64,000 bases of DNA from Leptodactylus fallax (lineage: Eukaryota; Chordata; Amphibia; Anura; Leptodactylidae). The DNA lies in the NCBI GenBank assembly GCA_947044405.1, contig CAMRHE010000463.1, forward strand, positions 953,501-1,017,500, written 5' to 3'. A model generated the notes under the pieces. That model made no database searches. It saw only the letters and a list, made by a program, of their open reading frames with translations, and was not told the origin of the DNA. Of the stretch, positions 9,137 through 22,600 are shown piece by piece; position 1 is the stretch's first letter; every line of letters begins with the position of its first letter. The translations under genes and the position numbers were made by a program.

Positions 9137-10185
9137 AATAATGTCCGTTTGTACCCTGTATAAATAGTGCCCCTTATTAATAATGTCCGTTTGTACCCTG
9201 TATAAATAGTGCCCCTTATTAATAATGTCCGTGTGTACCCTGTATAAATAGTACCCCTTATTAATAAAGTCCGCGTGTACCCTGTATAAATAGTGCCACT
9301 TATTAATAATGTCCGTGTGTACCCTGTATAAATAGTGTATCTTATTAATAATGTCCGTGTGTACCCTGTATAAATAGTGCCCCCTATTAATAATGTCCGT
9401 GTGTGCCCTGTATAAATAGTGCCCCTTATTAATAATGTCCGTGTGTACCCTGTATAAATAGTGCCCCTTATTAATAATGTCTGTGTACCCTGTATAAATA
9501 GTGCCCCTTATTAATAATGTTTGTGTACCCTGTATAAATAGTGCCCCTTATTAATAATGTCCGTGTGTACCCTGTATAAATAGTGCCCCTTATTAATAAT
9601 GTCCGTGTGTACCCTGTATAAATAGTGCCCCTTATTAATAATGTCCGTCTGTGCCCTGTATAAATAGTGCCCCTTATTAATAATGTCCGTGTGTACCCTG
9701 TATAAATAGTGCCCCTTATTAATAATGTCTGTGCGTACCCTGTATAAATAGTGCCCCTTATTAATAATGTCCGTGTGTACCCTGTATAAATAGTGGCCCT
9801 TATTAATAATGTCCGTGTGTATCCTGTATAAATAGTGCCCCTTTTTAATAATATCCGTGTGTACCCTGTATAAATAGTGCCCCTTATTAATAATGTCAGT
9901 GTGTAACCTGTATAAATAGTGCCCCTTATTAATAATGTCCGTGTGTATCCTGTATAAATAGTGCCCCTTTTTAATAATATCCGTGTGTACCCTGTATAAA
10001 TAGTGCCCCTTATTAATAATGTCCGTGTGTATCCTGTATAAATAGTGCCCTTTATTAATAATGTCCGTGTGTACCCTGTATAAATAGTGCCCCCTATTAA
10101 TAATGTCAGTGTGTACCCCCATAAATAGTGCCCCTTATTAATAATGTCCGTGTGTACCCCCATAACTAGTGCCCCTTATTAATAT
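9137..10185 (+). repeat. 42-bp minisatellite (about 25 copies)
   Basis: The period is 42 bases, for example AATAATGTCC at 9137 and 9179. Each unit contains TACCCTGTATAAATAGTGCC and TTATTAATAATGTCC. Because 42 is divisible by three, both strands give long repetitive frames, including a 230-codon minus frame of a 14-residue repeat. These are not genes. Variants such as CCGTGTG/CAGTGTG and TACCC/TATCC recur in neighbouring units, for example the pair at about 9815-9880 and 9940-10005, indicating block duplication. The last units (10110-10185) have CCCCCATAAATAGTG in place of the usual junction. Confidence 0.95.
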
Positions 10186-10204
10186 TTCCCCAGGTGTTTC
10201 CTAA

Positions 10205-10560
10205 TTAAAGAGTTTTCCAGGTTATCAATAAAAAAAAAATAAGTGGGGCTCAAAAACCCAGGACCCCCACTGATCAGCTGTTTGAATGAACCGTGGTACC
10301 TGTGTAAGTGCTGTGACCCCTTCTCTGTTTACATAGTGTCATCTCATAGCGGCCATGTCATGTAACTACAGCCTCGTCCTATACACGTCTATGTGACAAG
10401 GCTGTAATGACATCACACGGTCACTATAAACAGACAGGGTGTGATATAAACAGGTGCCATAGCCCCTCATACAGCTGATCAGCAGGGTCCACTGATCTCT
10501 TATTGATAATCTGTCCTAAGGATAGATCATCAATAAAAATGAGCTGGAAAGACCCTTTAA
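10205..10560. mobile_element. MITE with TTAA target sites (Kolobok/piggyBac-like)
   Basis: TTAA at 10205-10208 and 10557-10560 flanks imperfect terminal inverted repeats: left AGAGTTTTCCAG, right (reverse complement) AGGGTCTTTCCAG. ATTGAT and ATCAATAAAA blocks further inside also pair. No transposase is encoded in about 350 bp, so it is non-autonomous. TTAA duplication is typical of Kolobok and piggyBac superfamilies; which one is inference. Confidence 0.6.
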
Positions 10561-10578
10561 TAAAGCCCAAGTGCCACC

Positions 10579-10745
10579 TTAAAGGCGTTGTCCAGGATAA
10601 CCACTTTTTTATTATGAGGCTGGGGGAGGTGCTCCGGTGTCTCCCAGCGCGTTCCAGTCCTGCTGCTCCGTAGTTTTTTTTTTCCTTTCACCTTTCCCGG
10701 TCTCATATTAAAAAAGTGTCTATCCTGGACAAGCCCTTTACTTAA
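10579..10745. mobile_element. Short MITE with TTGTCCAGGATA inverted ends
   Basis: The left end TTAAAGGCGTTGTCCAGGAT (from 10579) pairs with the right end, whose reverse complement reads GTAAAGGGCTTGTCCAGGAT (to 10741), at about 19 of 21 bases. The ACTTTTTTA blocks just inside pair as well. TTAA occurs at both borders (10579-10582 and 10742-10745). At 167 bp it has no coding capacity. The ends resemble those of the preceding MITE, so the two may belong to related families. Confidence 0.65.
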
Positions 10746-10826
10746 TTGCCCCCTTATATTATGCCCCTGATTTCCCCTGACATAAATACTGCTCCCCTAA
10801 TGACACTTTATATATACACATACATA

Positions 10827-12273
10827 CACTACCGTTCAAAAGTTTGGGGTCACCCAGACAATTTAGTGTTTTCCATGAAATCTCGCACTTTTATTTATCA
10901 AATGAGTTGTAAAATGAATAGAAAATATAGTCAGGACATTGACGAGGTTAGAAATAATGATTTTCTCCATTTGCAGCAATTCCAGCATTGCAGACCTTTG
11001 GCATTCTAGCGGTTAATTTGCTGATGTCATCTGGAGACATTTCCCACAAGTTGGATTGGCTTGATGGGCACTTTTTGCGTACCGTACGGTCAGTGGGGCT
11101 GAGATGTGGTGACTGCGCCGGCCCCTCCATTACAGATAGATTACCGGCTGCCGCATCTTCCCTAAATAGTTCTTGTATAATTTGGAGGTGCTTTGGGTCA
11201 TTGTCCTGTTGTAGGATGAAATTGGCTCCAATCAGGCGCTGTCCACAGGGTATGGCATGGCGGTGCATGGAGTGATCGCCTTCCTTATTCACAATCCCTT
11301 TTACCTTGTACAAATCTCTCACTTTACCAACCCCAGCCCATCCCATTCCCTCCACCATGCTGACAGGTGGCGTCAGGCGTCTTCCGGCATCTTCTCACTT
11401 GTTCTTCTGTGTGATCCAAACACCTCACACTTGGATCCGTCTGTCCATAACACTTTCTTCCAATCTTCCTCTGTCCAATGTCTGTTCTTTTGCCCATATG
11501 AATCTTTTCCTTTTATTAGGCAGTCTCAGATATGGCTTTTTCTTGGCCACCCTGAAGGCCGGCATCCCTGAGTCGCCTCCTCACTGTAGACGCTGACACT
11601 GGCGTTTTGCGGGGACTATGTAATGAAGCTGCCAGTTGAGGACCTGCGAGGCGCCGATTTCTCAGACTAGAGACTCTAATGGACTTGTCTTGTTGCTCAG
11701 TTGTGCAGCGCGGCCTCCCACTTCTCTTTCTACTCTGGTTAGAGCCTGTTTGTGCTGTCCTCTGAAGGTAGTAGTACACACCGTTGTAGGAAAGCTTCAG
11801 TTTCTTGGCAATTTCTCGCATGGAATAGCCTTCATTTCTAAGAACAAGAATAGACTGTCGAGTTTCACATGAAAGTTCTCTTTTTCTGGCCATTTTGAGA
11901 GTTTAATCAAATCAACAAATGTAATGCTCCAGATTCTCAACTAGCTGAAAGGAAGGTCAGTTTTATGGCTTCTCTAACCAGCAAAACTGTTTTCAGCTGT
12001 GCTAACATACTTGCACAAGGGTTTTCTAAACCTCCATTAGCCTTCTTACAGAGTCAGCAAACACAATGTACCATTAGAGCACTGGAGTGATGGTTGCTGG
12101 AAATGGCCTCTATACACCTATGTAGATATTGCAGCTAGAATAGTCATTTACCCCATTAACAATGTATAGAGGGGATTTCTGATTCATTTCATGTTATCTT
12201 CATTGAAAAAACTGTGCTTTTCTATCAAAAATAAGGAAATCTCTAAGTGACCCTAAACTTTTGAACGGTAGTG
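10827..12273 (-). mobile_element. Tc1/mariner transposon with both terminal repeats
   Basis: The left end CACTACCGTTCAAAAGTTTG (10827 onward) and the right end, whose reverse complement reads CACTACCGTTCAAAAGTTTA (12273 inward), are inverted. Both continue GGGTCAC, a well-known fish/frog Tc1 terminus. The left flank is TA, as expected for Tc1. The right flank is TG, probably a mutated TA. Length is about 1.45 kb and the transposase lies on the minus strand. It is inactive because the transposase is frameshifted. Confidence 0.9.
10948..11893 (-). pseudogene. Tc1-family transposase, frameshifted
   Basis: From Met at 11893 the first 110 or so residues are an intact paired-like DNA-binding region: helix-turn-helix YSMREIAKKLKLSYNGVYYY, then a GRPR AT-hook-like motif, then a second helix-turn-helix (STVRRRLRDAGLQG). 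The frame breaks near 11560. The catalytic region follows in other frames: first Asp in LWTDGSKCEVFGSHRR (about 11400-11445) and second Asp in QQDNDPKHL (about 11200). The third acidic position shows SPTD near 11090, where the family has NPIE. The C-terminal WEM and KLTARMPKVC blocks are recognisable. Frameshifts plus the changed third catalytic position make it non-functional. Confidence 0.85.
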
Positions 12274-12470
12274 TGTTTATATATATATATGTATTATGCC
12301 CCCTTCTATTCATAATGCCCCCTTATATATATAATGCCCCCTTATATAACCACCCCCTTATACTGTATATATAATGCCCCCTTATATATATAATGCCCCC
12401 TTATATAACCACCCCCTTATACTGTATATATAATGCCCCCTTATATATATAATGCCCCCTTATAGGTGGT
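12274..12470. repeat. AT-rich microsatellite and 59-bp tandem repeat
   Basis: TATATA repeats are followed by units combining ATAATGCCCCCTTATATA and ATAACCACCCCCTTATACTG. The composite period is about 59 bases (ATAACCACCCCC blocks near 12346 and 12405), with a sub-period around CCCCCTTATA. About three composite units are present. No coding content. Confidence 0.75.
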
Positions 12471-12892
12471 TATTTATAGGTTCTGAGGGTCCTGTTAGTC
12501 ACCCCAGAAGCACTGCCAATGTACTATAATGTATTATAGTATATACTCTATTACATTGTGCTCTATATAAGTATAATAATATACTGTATATATGCGGCAG
12601 CTCTGCACCTCCGCCCCCGTACTGTGTTTACAGCTCCTGTGCAAACCAAACTATAAGCCTGCTCCAGCAGATATAGCCCGGGGGATGGGGCCTCATATTC
12701 AGGCTCCTCCTCTTACTAAGACAGACCCATTACACGCTGCAACATAAACAGTGTGAACAGCGCCGAGCCTGGCAGCATCTCTTCCGCTCCACTGCTGCTG
12801 TTCTCAGGATTTTCTTCCTCCGGATCCAACTTATTGCATTACAAGGGAAATGGACAAAAATAGATCTTCCTGCACCGGACACAGCGTGTAAA
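12471..12892 (+). other. Non-repetitive segment before the large array; possible first exon (weak)
   Basis: This is one of the few stretches without tandem or transposon similarity that I recognise. It is moderately GC- and pyrimidine-rich from 12600. It includes an ATG at 12850 in the context GGGAAATGGACAAAAATAGA, which opens only 12 codons before TAA inside GTGTAAAC. If GTGTAA acted as a weak splice donor, the region could be a first exon whose intron is the array. That is speculation, since no protein family is recognisable in such a short peptide. Confidence 0.2.
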
Positions 12893-15682
12893 CAGGTGGA
12901 GGGGAGTGTAGTGCAGCAGGGAATGTTCTCTAATCACTATGTGTGTTACTGTAGTGCGGCCACTAACCTATACAGGTGGAGGGGAGCGTAGTGCGGCCAC
13001 TAACATACACAGGTGGAGGGGAGTGTAGTGCGGCCACTAACATACACAGGTGGAGGGGAGCGTAGTGCGGCCACTAACATACACAGGTGGAGGGGAGCGT
13101 AGTGCAGCCAATAACATACACAGGTGGAGGGGAGCGTAGTGCGGCCACTAACATATACAGGTGGAGGGGAGCGTAGTGCGGCCACTAACATACACAGGTG
13201 GAGGGGAGCGTAGTGCGGCCACTAACATACACAGGTGGAGGGGAGCGTAGTGCGGTCACTAACATACACAGGTGGAGGGGAGCGTAGTGCGGCCACTAAC
13301 ATACACAGGTGGAGGGGAGTGTAGTGCGGCCACTAACATACACAGGTGGAGGGGGAGCGTAGTGCGGCCACTAACATACACAGGTGGAGGGGAGCGTAGT
13401 GCGGCCACTAACCTATACAGGTGGAGGGGAGCGTAGTGCGGCCACTAACATACACAGGTGGAGGGGAGTGTAGTGCGGCCACTAACATACACAGGTGGAG
13501 GGGAGCGTAGTGCGGCCACTAACCTATACAGGTGGAGGGGAGCGTAGTGCGGCCACTAACATACACAGGTGGAGGGGAGCGTAGTGCGGCCACTAACATA
13601 CACAGGTGGAGGGGAGTGTAGTGCGGCCACTAACCTATACAGGTGGAGGGGAGTGTAGTGCAGCCACTAACATACACAGGTGGAGGGGAGCGTAGTGCGG
13701 CCACTAACATACACAGGTGGAGGGGAGTGTAGTGCGGCCACTAACCTATACAGGTGGAGGGGGAGCGTAGTGCGGCCACTAACATACACAGGTGGAGGGG
13801 AGTGTAGTGCGGCCACTAACATACACAGGTGGAGGGGAGTGTAGTGCGGCCACTAACATACACAGGTGGAGGGGGAGCGTAGTGCGGCCACTAACCTATA
13901 CAGGTGGAGGGGAGTGTAGTGCGGCCACTAACATACACAGGTGGAGGGGAGTGTAGTGCGGCCACTAACATACACAGGTGGAGGGGGAGCGTAGTGCGGC
14001 CACTAACCTATACAGGTGGAGGGGAGTGTAGTGCGGCCACTAACATACACAGGTGGAGGGGAGCGTAGTGCGGCCACTAACATACACAGGTGGAGGGGAG
14101 TGTAGTGCGGGCACTAACATACACAGGTGGAGGGGAGCGTAGTGCGGCCACTAACATACACAGGTGGAGGGGAGTGTAGTGCGGCCACTAACATACACAG
14201 GTGGAGGGGGAGTGTAGTGCGGCCACTAACATACACAGGTGGAGGGGAGCGTAGTGCGGCCACTAACATACACAGGTGGAGGGGGAGCGTAGTGCGGCCA
14301 CTAACATACACAGGTGGAAGGGAGTGTAGTGCGGCCACTAACCTATACAGGTGGAGGGGAGTGTAGTGCGGCCACTAACATACACAGGTGGAGGGGAGCG
14401 TAGTGCGGCCACTAACATACACAGGTGGAGGGGAGCGTAGTGCGGCCACTAACATACACAGGTGGAGGGGAGTGTAGTGCGGCCACTAACATACACAGGT
14501 GGAGGGGGAGTGTAGTGCGGCCACTAACATACACAGGTGGAGGGGAGCGTAGTGCGGCCACTAACATACACAGGTGGAGGGGAGCGTAGTGCGGCCAATA
14601 ACATACACAGGTGGAGGGGAGCGTAGTGCGGCCACTAACATACACAGGTGGAGGGGAGTGTAGTGCGGCCACTAACATACACAGGTGGAGGGGAGTGTAG
14701 TGCGGCCACTAACATACACAGGTGGAGGGGAGTGTAGTGCAGCAGGGAATGTTCTCTAATCACTATGTGTGTTACTGTAGTGCGGCCACTAACCTATACA
14801 GGTGGAGGGGGAGCGTAGTGCAGCCACTAACATACACAGGTGGAGGGGGAGCGTAGTGCGGCCACTAACATACACAGGTGGAGGGGGAGCGTAGTGCGGC
14901 CACTAACATACACAGGTGGAGGGGAGCGTAGTGCGGCCACTAACCTATACAGGTGGAGGGGGAGCGTAGTGCGGCCACTAACATACACAGGTGGAGGGGA
15001 GCGTAGTGCGGCCACTAACCTATACAGGTGGAGGGGAGTGTAGTGCGGCCACTAACATACACAGGTGGAGGGGAGCGTAGTGCGGCCACTAACATACACA
15101 GGTGGAGGGGAGCGTAGTGCGGCCAATAACATACACAGGTGGAGGGGAGCGTAGTGCGGCCACTAACATATACAGGTGGAGGGGGAGCGTAGTGCGGCCA
15201 CTAACATACACAGGTGGAGGGGGAGCGTAGTGCGGCCACTAACATACACAGGTGGAGGGGAGCGTAGTGCGGTCACTAACATACACAGGTGGAGGGGAGC
15301 GTAGTGCGGCCACTAACATACACAGGTGGAGGGGAGTGTAGTGCGGCCACTAACATACACAGGTGGAGGGGAGCGTAGTGCGGCCACTAACATACACAGG
15401 TGGAGGGGAGCGTAGTGCGGCCACTAACCTATACAGGTGGAGAGGAGTGTAGTGCGGCCACTAACCTATACAGGTGGAGGGGAGCGTAGTGCGGCCACTA
15501 ACATACACAGGTGGAGGGGAGTGTAGTGCGGCCACTAACATACACAGGTGGAGGGGAGCGTAGTGCGGCCACTAACCTATACAGGTGGAGGGGAGCGTAG
15601 TGCGGCCACTAACATACACAGGTGGAGGGGAGCGTAGTGCGGCCACTAACATACACAGGTGGAGGGGAGCGTAGTGCGGCCA

Positions 15683-18600
15683 CTAACCTATACAGGTGGA
15701 GGGGAGTTTAGTGCGGCCACTAACATACACAGGTGGAGGGGAGCGTAGTGCGGCCACTAACATACACAGGTGGAGGGGAGCGTAGTGCGGCCAATAACAT
15801 ACACAGGTGGAGGGGAGCGTAGTGCGGCCACTAACATATACAGGTGGAGGGGAGCGTAGTGCGGCCACTAACATACACAGGTGGAGGGGAGCGTAGTGCG
15901 GCCACTAACATACACAGGTGGAGGGGAGCGTAGTGCGGTCACTAACATACACAGGTGGAGGGGAGCGTAGTGCGGCCACTAACATACACAGGTGGAGGGG
16001 GAGTGTAGTGCGGCCACTAACATACACAGGTGGAGGGGAGTGTAGTGCGGCCACTAACATACACAGGTGGAGGGGAGCGTAGTGCGGCCACTAACATACA
16101 CAGGTGGAGGGGAGCGTAGTGCGGCCACTAACATACACAGGTGGAGGGGAGTGTAGTGCGGCCACTAACCTATACAGGTGGAGGGGAGCGTAGTGCGGCC
16201 ACTAACATACACAGGTGGAGGGGAGTGTAGTGCGGCCACTAACATACACAGGTGGAGGGGAGTGTAGTGCGGCCACTAACATACACAGGTGGAGGGGAGC
16301 GTAGTGCGGCCACTAACCTATACAGGTGGAGGGGAGTGTAGTGCGGCCACTAACATACACAGGTGGAGGGGAGTGTAGTGCGGCCACTAACATACACAGG
16401 TGGAGGGGAGCGTAGTGCGGCCACTAACCTATACAGGTGGAGGGGAGTGTAGTGCGGCCACTAACATACACAGGTGGAGGGGGAGCGTAGTGCGGCCACT
16501 AACATACACAGGTGGAGGGGAGTGTAGTGCGGGCACTAACATACACAGGTGGAGGGGAGCGTAGTGCGGCCACTAACATACACAGGTGGAGGGGAGTGTA
16601 GTGCGGCCACTAACATACACAGGTGGAGGGGAGTGTAGTGCGGCCACTAACATACACAGGTGGAGGGGAGCGTAGTGCGGCCACTAACATACACAGGTGG
16701 AGGGGAGCGTAGTGCGGCCACTAACATACACAGGTGGAAGGGAGTGTAGTGCGGCCACTAACATACACTGGTGGAGGGGAGTGTAGTGCGGCCACTAACC
16801 TATACAGGTGGAGGGGAGTGTAGTGCGGCCACTAACATACACAGGTGGAGGGGAGCGTAGTGCGGCCACTAACATACACAGGTGGAGGGGAGCGTAGTGC
16901 GGCCACTAACATACACAGGTGGAGGGGAGTGTAGTGCGGCCACTAACATACACAGGTGGAGGGGAGTGTAGTGCGGCCACTAACATACACAGGTGGAGGG
17001 GAGCGTAGTGCGGCCACTAACATACACAGGTGGAGGGGAGCGTAGTGCGGCCAATAACATACACAGGTGGAGGGGAACGTAGTGCGGCCACTAACATACA
17101 CAGGTGGAGGGGAGTGTAGTGCGGCCACTAACATACACAGGTGGAGGGGAGTGTAGTGCGGCCACTAACATACACAGGTGGAGGGGAGTGTAGTGCAGCA
17201 GGGAATGTTCTCTAATCACTATGTGTGTTACTGTAGTGCGGCCACTAACCTATACAGGTGGAGGGGAGCGTAGTGCAGCCACTAACATACACAGGTGGAG
17301 GGGAGCGTAGTGCGGCCACTAACATACACAGGTGGAGGGGGAGCGTAGTGCGGCCACTAACATACACAGGTGGAGGGGAGCGTAGTGCGGCCACTAACCT
17401 ATACAGGTGGAGGGGAGCGTAGTGCGGCCACTAACATACACAGGTGGAGGGGAGCGTAGTGCGGCCACTAACCTATACAGGTGGAGGGGAGTGTAGTGCG
17501 GCCACTAACATACACAGGTGGAGGGGAGCGTAGTGCGGCCACTAACATACACAGGTGGAGGGGAGCGTAGTGCGGCCAATAACATACACAGGTGGAGGGG
17601 AGCGTAGTGCGGCCACTAACATATACAGGTGGAGGGGAGCGTAGTGCGGCCACTAACATACACAGGTGGAGGGGAGCGTAGTGCGGCCACTAACATACAC
17701 AGGTGGAGGGGAGCGTAGTGCGGTCACTAACATACACAGGTGGAGGGGAGCGTAGTGCGGCCACTAACATACACAGGTGGAGGGGAGTGTAGTGCGGCCA
17801 CTAACATACACAGGTGGAGGGGAGCGTAGTGCGGCCACTAACATACACAGGTGGAGGGGAGCGTAGTGCGGCCACTAACCTATACAGGTGGAGAGGAGTG
17901 TAGTGCGGCCACTAACCTATACAGGTGGAGGGGAGCGTAGTGCGGCCACTAACATACACAGGTGGAGGGGAGTGTAGTGCGGCCACTAACATACACAGGT
18001 GGAGGGGAGCGTAGTGCGGCCACTAACCTATACAGGTGGAGGGGGAGCGTAGTGCGGCCACTAACATACACAGGTGGAGGGGGAGCGTAGTGCGGCCACT
18101 AACATACACAGGTGGAGGGGAGCGTAGTGCGGCCACTAACATACACAGGTGGAGGGGAGCGTAGTGCGGCCAATAACATACACAGGTGGAGGGGAGCGTA
18201 GTGCGGCCACTAACATACACAGGTGGAGGGGAGCGTAGTGCGGCCACTAACATACACAGGTGGAGGGGAGTGTAGTGCGGCCACTAACATACACAGGTGG
18301 AGGGGAGCGTAGTGCAGCCACTAACATACACAGGTGGAGGGGAGCGTAGTGCGGCCACTAACCTATACAGGTGGAGGGGAGTGTAGTGCGGCCACTAACA
18401 TACACAGGTGGAGGGGAGCGTAGTGCGGCCACTAACATACACAGGTGGAGGGGAGCGTAGTGCGGCCAATAACATACACAGGTGGAGGGGAGCGTAGTGC
18501 GGCCACTAACATATACAGGTGGAGGGGAGCGTAGTGCGGCCACTAACATACACAGGTGGAGGGGAGCGTAGTGCGGCCACTAACATACACAGGTGGAGGG

Positions 18601-21600
18601 GAGCGTAGTGCGGTCACTAACATACACAGGTGGAGGGGAGCGTAGTGCGGCCACTAACATACACAGGTGGAGGGGAGTGTAGTGCGGCCACTAACATACA
18701 CAGGTGGAGGGGAGCGTAGTGCGGCCACTAACATACACAGGTGGAGGGGAGCGTAGTGCGGCCACTAACCTATACAGGTGGAGGGGAGCGTAGTGCGGCC
18801 ACTAACATACACAGGTGGAGGGGAGTGTAGTGCGGCCACTAACATACACAGGTGGAGGGGAGCGTAGTGCGGCCACTAACCTATACAGGTGGAGGGGAGC
18901 GTAGTGCGGCCACTAACATACACAGGTGGAGGGGAGCGTAGTGCGGCCACTAACATACACAGGTGGAGGGGAGTGTAGTGCGGCCACTAACCTATACAGG
19001 TGGAGGGGAGTGTAGTGCAGCCACTAACATACACAGGTGGAGGGGAGCGTAGTGCGGCCACTAACATACACAGGTGGAGGGGAGTGTAGTGCGGCCACTA
19101 ACCTATACAGGTGGAGGGGAGCGTAGTGCGGCCACTAACATACACAGGTGGAGGGGGAGTGTAGTGCGGCCACTAACATACACAGGTGGAGGGGAGTGTA
19201 GTGCGGCCACTAACATACACAGGTGGAGGGGAGCGTAGTGCGGCCACTAACCTATACAGGTGGAGGGGAGTGTAGTGCGGCCACTAACATACACAGGTGG
19301 AGGGGAGTGTAGTGCGGCCACTAACATACACAGGTGGAGGGGAGCGTAGTGCGGCCACTAACCTATACAGGTGGAGGGGAGTGTAGTGCGGCCACTAACA
19401 TACACAGGTGGAGGGGAGCGTAGTGCGGCCACTAACATACACAGGTGGAGGGGAGTGTAGTGTGGGCACTAACATACACAGGTGGAGGGGAGCGTAGTGC
19501 GGGCACTAACATACACAGGTGGAGGGGAGCGTAGTGCGGCCACTAACATACACAGGTGGAAGGGAGTGTAGTGCGGCCACTAACATACACTGGTGGAGGG
19601 GAGTGTAGTGCGGCCACTAACCTATACAGGTGGAGGGGAGTGTAGTGCGGCCACTAACATACACAGGTGGAGGGGAGCGTAGTGCGGCCACTAACATACA
19701 CAGGTGGAGGGGAGCGTAGTGCGGCCACTAACATACACAGGTGGAGGGGAGTGTAGTGCGGCCACTAACATACACAGGTGGAGGGGAGTGTAGTGCGGCC
19801 ACTAACATACACAGGTGGAGGGGAGCGTAGTGCGGCCACTAACATACACAGGTGGAGGGGAGCGTAGTGCGGCCAATAACATACACAGGTGGAGGGGAGC
19901 GTAGTGCGGCCACTAACATACACAGGTGGAGGGGAGTGTAGTGCGGCCACTAACATACACAGGTGGAGGGGAGTGTAGTGCGGCCACTAACATACACAGG
20001 TGGAGGGGAGTGTAGTGCGGCCACTAACATACACAGGTGGAGGGGAGCGTAGTGCGGCCACTAACCTATACAGGTGGAGGGGAGCGTAGTGCGGCCACTA
20101 ACATACACAGGTGGAGGGGAGCGTAGTGCGGCCACTAACCTATACAGGTGGAGGGGAGTGTAGTGCGGCCACTAACATACACAGGTGGAGGGGAGCGTAG
20201 TGCGGCCACTAACATACACAGGTGGAGGGGAGCGTAGTGCGGCCAATAACATACACAGGTGGAGGGGAGCGTAGTGCGGCCACTAACATATACAGGTGGA
20301 GGGGAGCGTAGTGCGGCCACTAACATACACAGGTGGAGGGGAGCGTAGTGCGGCCACTAACATACACAGGTGGAGGGGAGCGTAGTGCGGTCACTAACAT
20401 ACACAGGTGGAGGGGAGCGTAGTGCGGCCACTAACATACACAGGTGGAGGGGAGTGTAGTGCGGCCACTAACATACACAGGTGGAGGGGAGCGTAGTGCG
20501 GCCACTAACATACACAGGTGGAGGGGAGCGTAGTGCGGCCACTAACCTATACAGGTGGAGGGGAGCGTAGTGCGGCCACTAACATACACAGGTGGAGGGG
20601 AGTGTAGTGCGGCCACTAACATACACAGGTGGAGGGGAGCGTAGTGCGGCCACTAACCTATACAGGTGGAGGGGAGCGTAGTGCGGCCACTAACATACAC
20701 AGGTGGAGGGGAGCGTAGTGCGGCCACTAACATACACAGGTGGAGGGGAGTGTAGTGCGGCCACTAACCTATACAGGTGGAGGGGAGTGTAGTGCAGCCA
20801 CTAACATACACAGGTGGAGGGGAGCGTAGTGCGGCCACTAACATACACAGGTGGAGGGGAGTGTAGTGCGGCCACTAACCTATACAGGTGGAGGGGAGCG
20901 TAGTGCGGCCACTAACATACACAGGTGGAGGGGAGTGTAGTGCGGCCACTAACATACACAGGTGGAGGGGAGTGTAGTGCGGCCACTAACATACACAGGT
21001 GGAGGGGAGCGTAGTGCGGCCACTAACCTATACAGGTGGAGGGGAGTGTAGTGCGGCCACTAACATACACAGGTGGAGGGGAGTGTAGTGCGGCCACTAA
21101 CATACACAGGTGGAGGGGAGCGTAGTGCGGCCACTAACCTATACAGGTGGAGGGGAGTGTAGTGCGGCCACTAACATACACAGGTGGAGGGGAGCGTAGT
21201 GCGGCCACTAACATACACAGGTGGAGGGGAGTGTAGTGCGGGCACTAACATACACAGGTGGAGGGGAGCGTAGTGCGGCCACTAACATACACAGGTGGAG
21301 GGGAGTGTAGTGCGGCCACTAACATACACAGGTGGAGGGGAGTGTAGTGCGGCCACTAACATACACAGGTGGAGGGGAGCGTAGTGCGGCCACTAACATA
21401 CACAGGTGGAGGGGGAGCGTAGTGCGGCCACTAACATACACAGGTGGAAGGGAGTGTAGTGCGGCCACTAACATACACTGGTGGAGGGGAGTGTAGTGCG
21501 GCCACTAACCTATACAGGTGGAGGGGAGTGTAGTGCGGCCACTAACATACACAGGTGGAGGGGAGCGTAGTGCGGCCACTAACATACACAGGTGGAGGGG

Positions 21601-22600
21601 AGCGTAGTGCGGCCACTAACATACACAGGTGGAGGGGAGTGTAGTGCGGCCACTAACATACACAGGTGGAGGGGAGTGTAGTGCGGCCACTAACATACAC
21701 AGGTGGAGGGGAGCGTAGTGCGGCCAATAACATACACAGGTGGAGGGGAGCGTAGTGCGGCCACTAACATACACAGGTGGAGGGGGAGTGTAGTGCGGCC
21801 ACTAACATACACAGGTGGAGGGGAGTGTAGTGCGGCCACTAACATACACAGGTGGAGGGGAGTGTAGTGCAGCAGGGAATGTTCTCTAATCACTATGTGT
21901 GTTACTGTAGTGCGGCCACTAACCTATACAGGTGGAGGGGAGCGTAGTGCAGCCACTAACATACACAGGTGGAGGGGAGCGTAGTGCGGCCACTAACATA
22001 CACAGGTGGAGGGGAGCGTAGTGCGGCCACTAACATACACAGGTGGAGGGGGAGCGTAGTGCGGCCACTAACATACACAGGTGGAGGGGAGCGTAGTGCG
22101 GCCACTAACCTATACAGGTGGAGGGGAGTGTAGTGCGGCCACTAACATACACAGGTGGAGGGGAGCGTAGTGCGGCCACTAACATACACAGGTGGAGGGG
22201 AGCGTAGTGCGGCCAATAACATACACAGGTGGAGGGGAGCGTAGTGCGGCCACTAACATATACAGGTGGAGGGGAGCGTAGTGCGGCCACTAACATACAC
22301 AGGTGGAGGGGAGCGTAGTGCGGCCACTAACATACACAGGTGGAGGGGAGCGTAGTGCGGTCACTAACATACACAGGTGGAGGGGAGCGTAGTGCGGCCA
22401 CTAACATACACAGGTGGAGGGGAGTGTAGTGCGGCCACTAACATACACAGGTGGAGGGGGAGCGTAGTGCGGCCACTAACATACACAGGTGGAGGGGAGC
22501 GTAGTGCGGCCACTAACCTATACAGGTGGAGAGGAGTGTAGTGCGGCCACTAACCTATACAGGTGGAGGGGAGCGTAGTGCGGCCACTAACATACACAGG
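15683..22600 (+). repeat. Higher-order blocks within the 37-bp array
   Basis: A linked haplotype of rare variants (AACCTATAC unit, GGCCAATAAC unit, CATATACAGG unit, CGGTCACTAAC unit) recurs in the same order. CGGTCACTAAC begins at 13253, 15270, 15936, 17721, 18611, 20388 and 22358, with a GGTCGCTAAC variant at 26299. Successive offsets are 2017, 666, 1785, 890, 1777, 1970 and 3941. The 890 offset is shared by other markers between the blocks starting 17468 and 18358, and the 1777 offset by those starting 18358 and 20135. Spacer positions 14740, 17196, 21870 and 24359 also suggest blocks of about 2.4-2.5 kb. Confidence 0.8.

Noticed and set aside
9471..10163. 230-codon minus-strand ORF of TIYTGYTRTLLIRG repeats
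   Set aside because: It comes from a 42-bp minisatellite whose period is a multiple of three. A second overlapping frame is equally open.
10988..11872. Plus-strand ORFs within the first Tc1 element
   Set aside because: They are antisense to the transposase pseudogene, whose motifs are on the minus strand.
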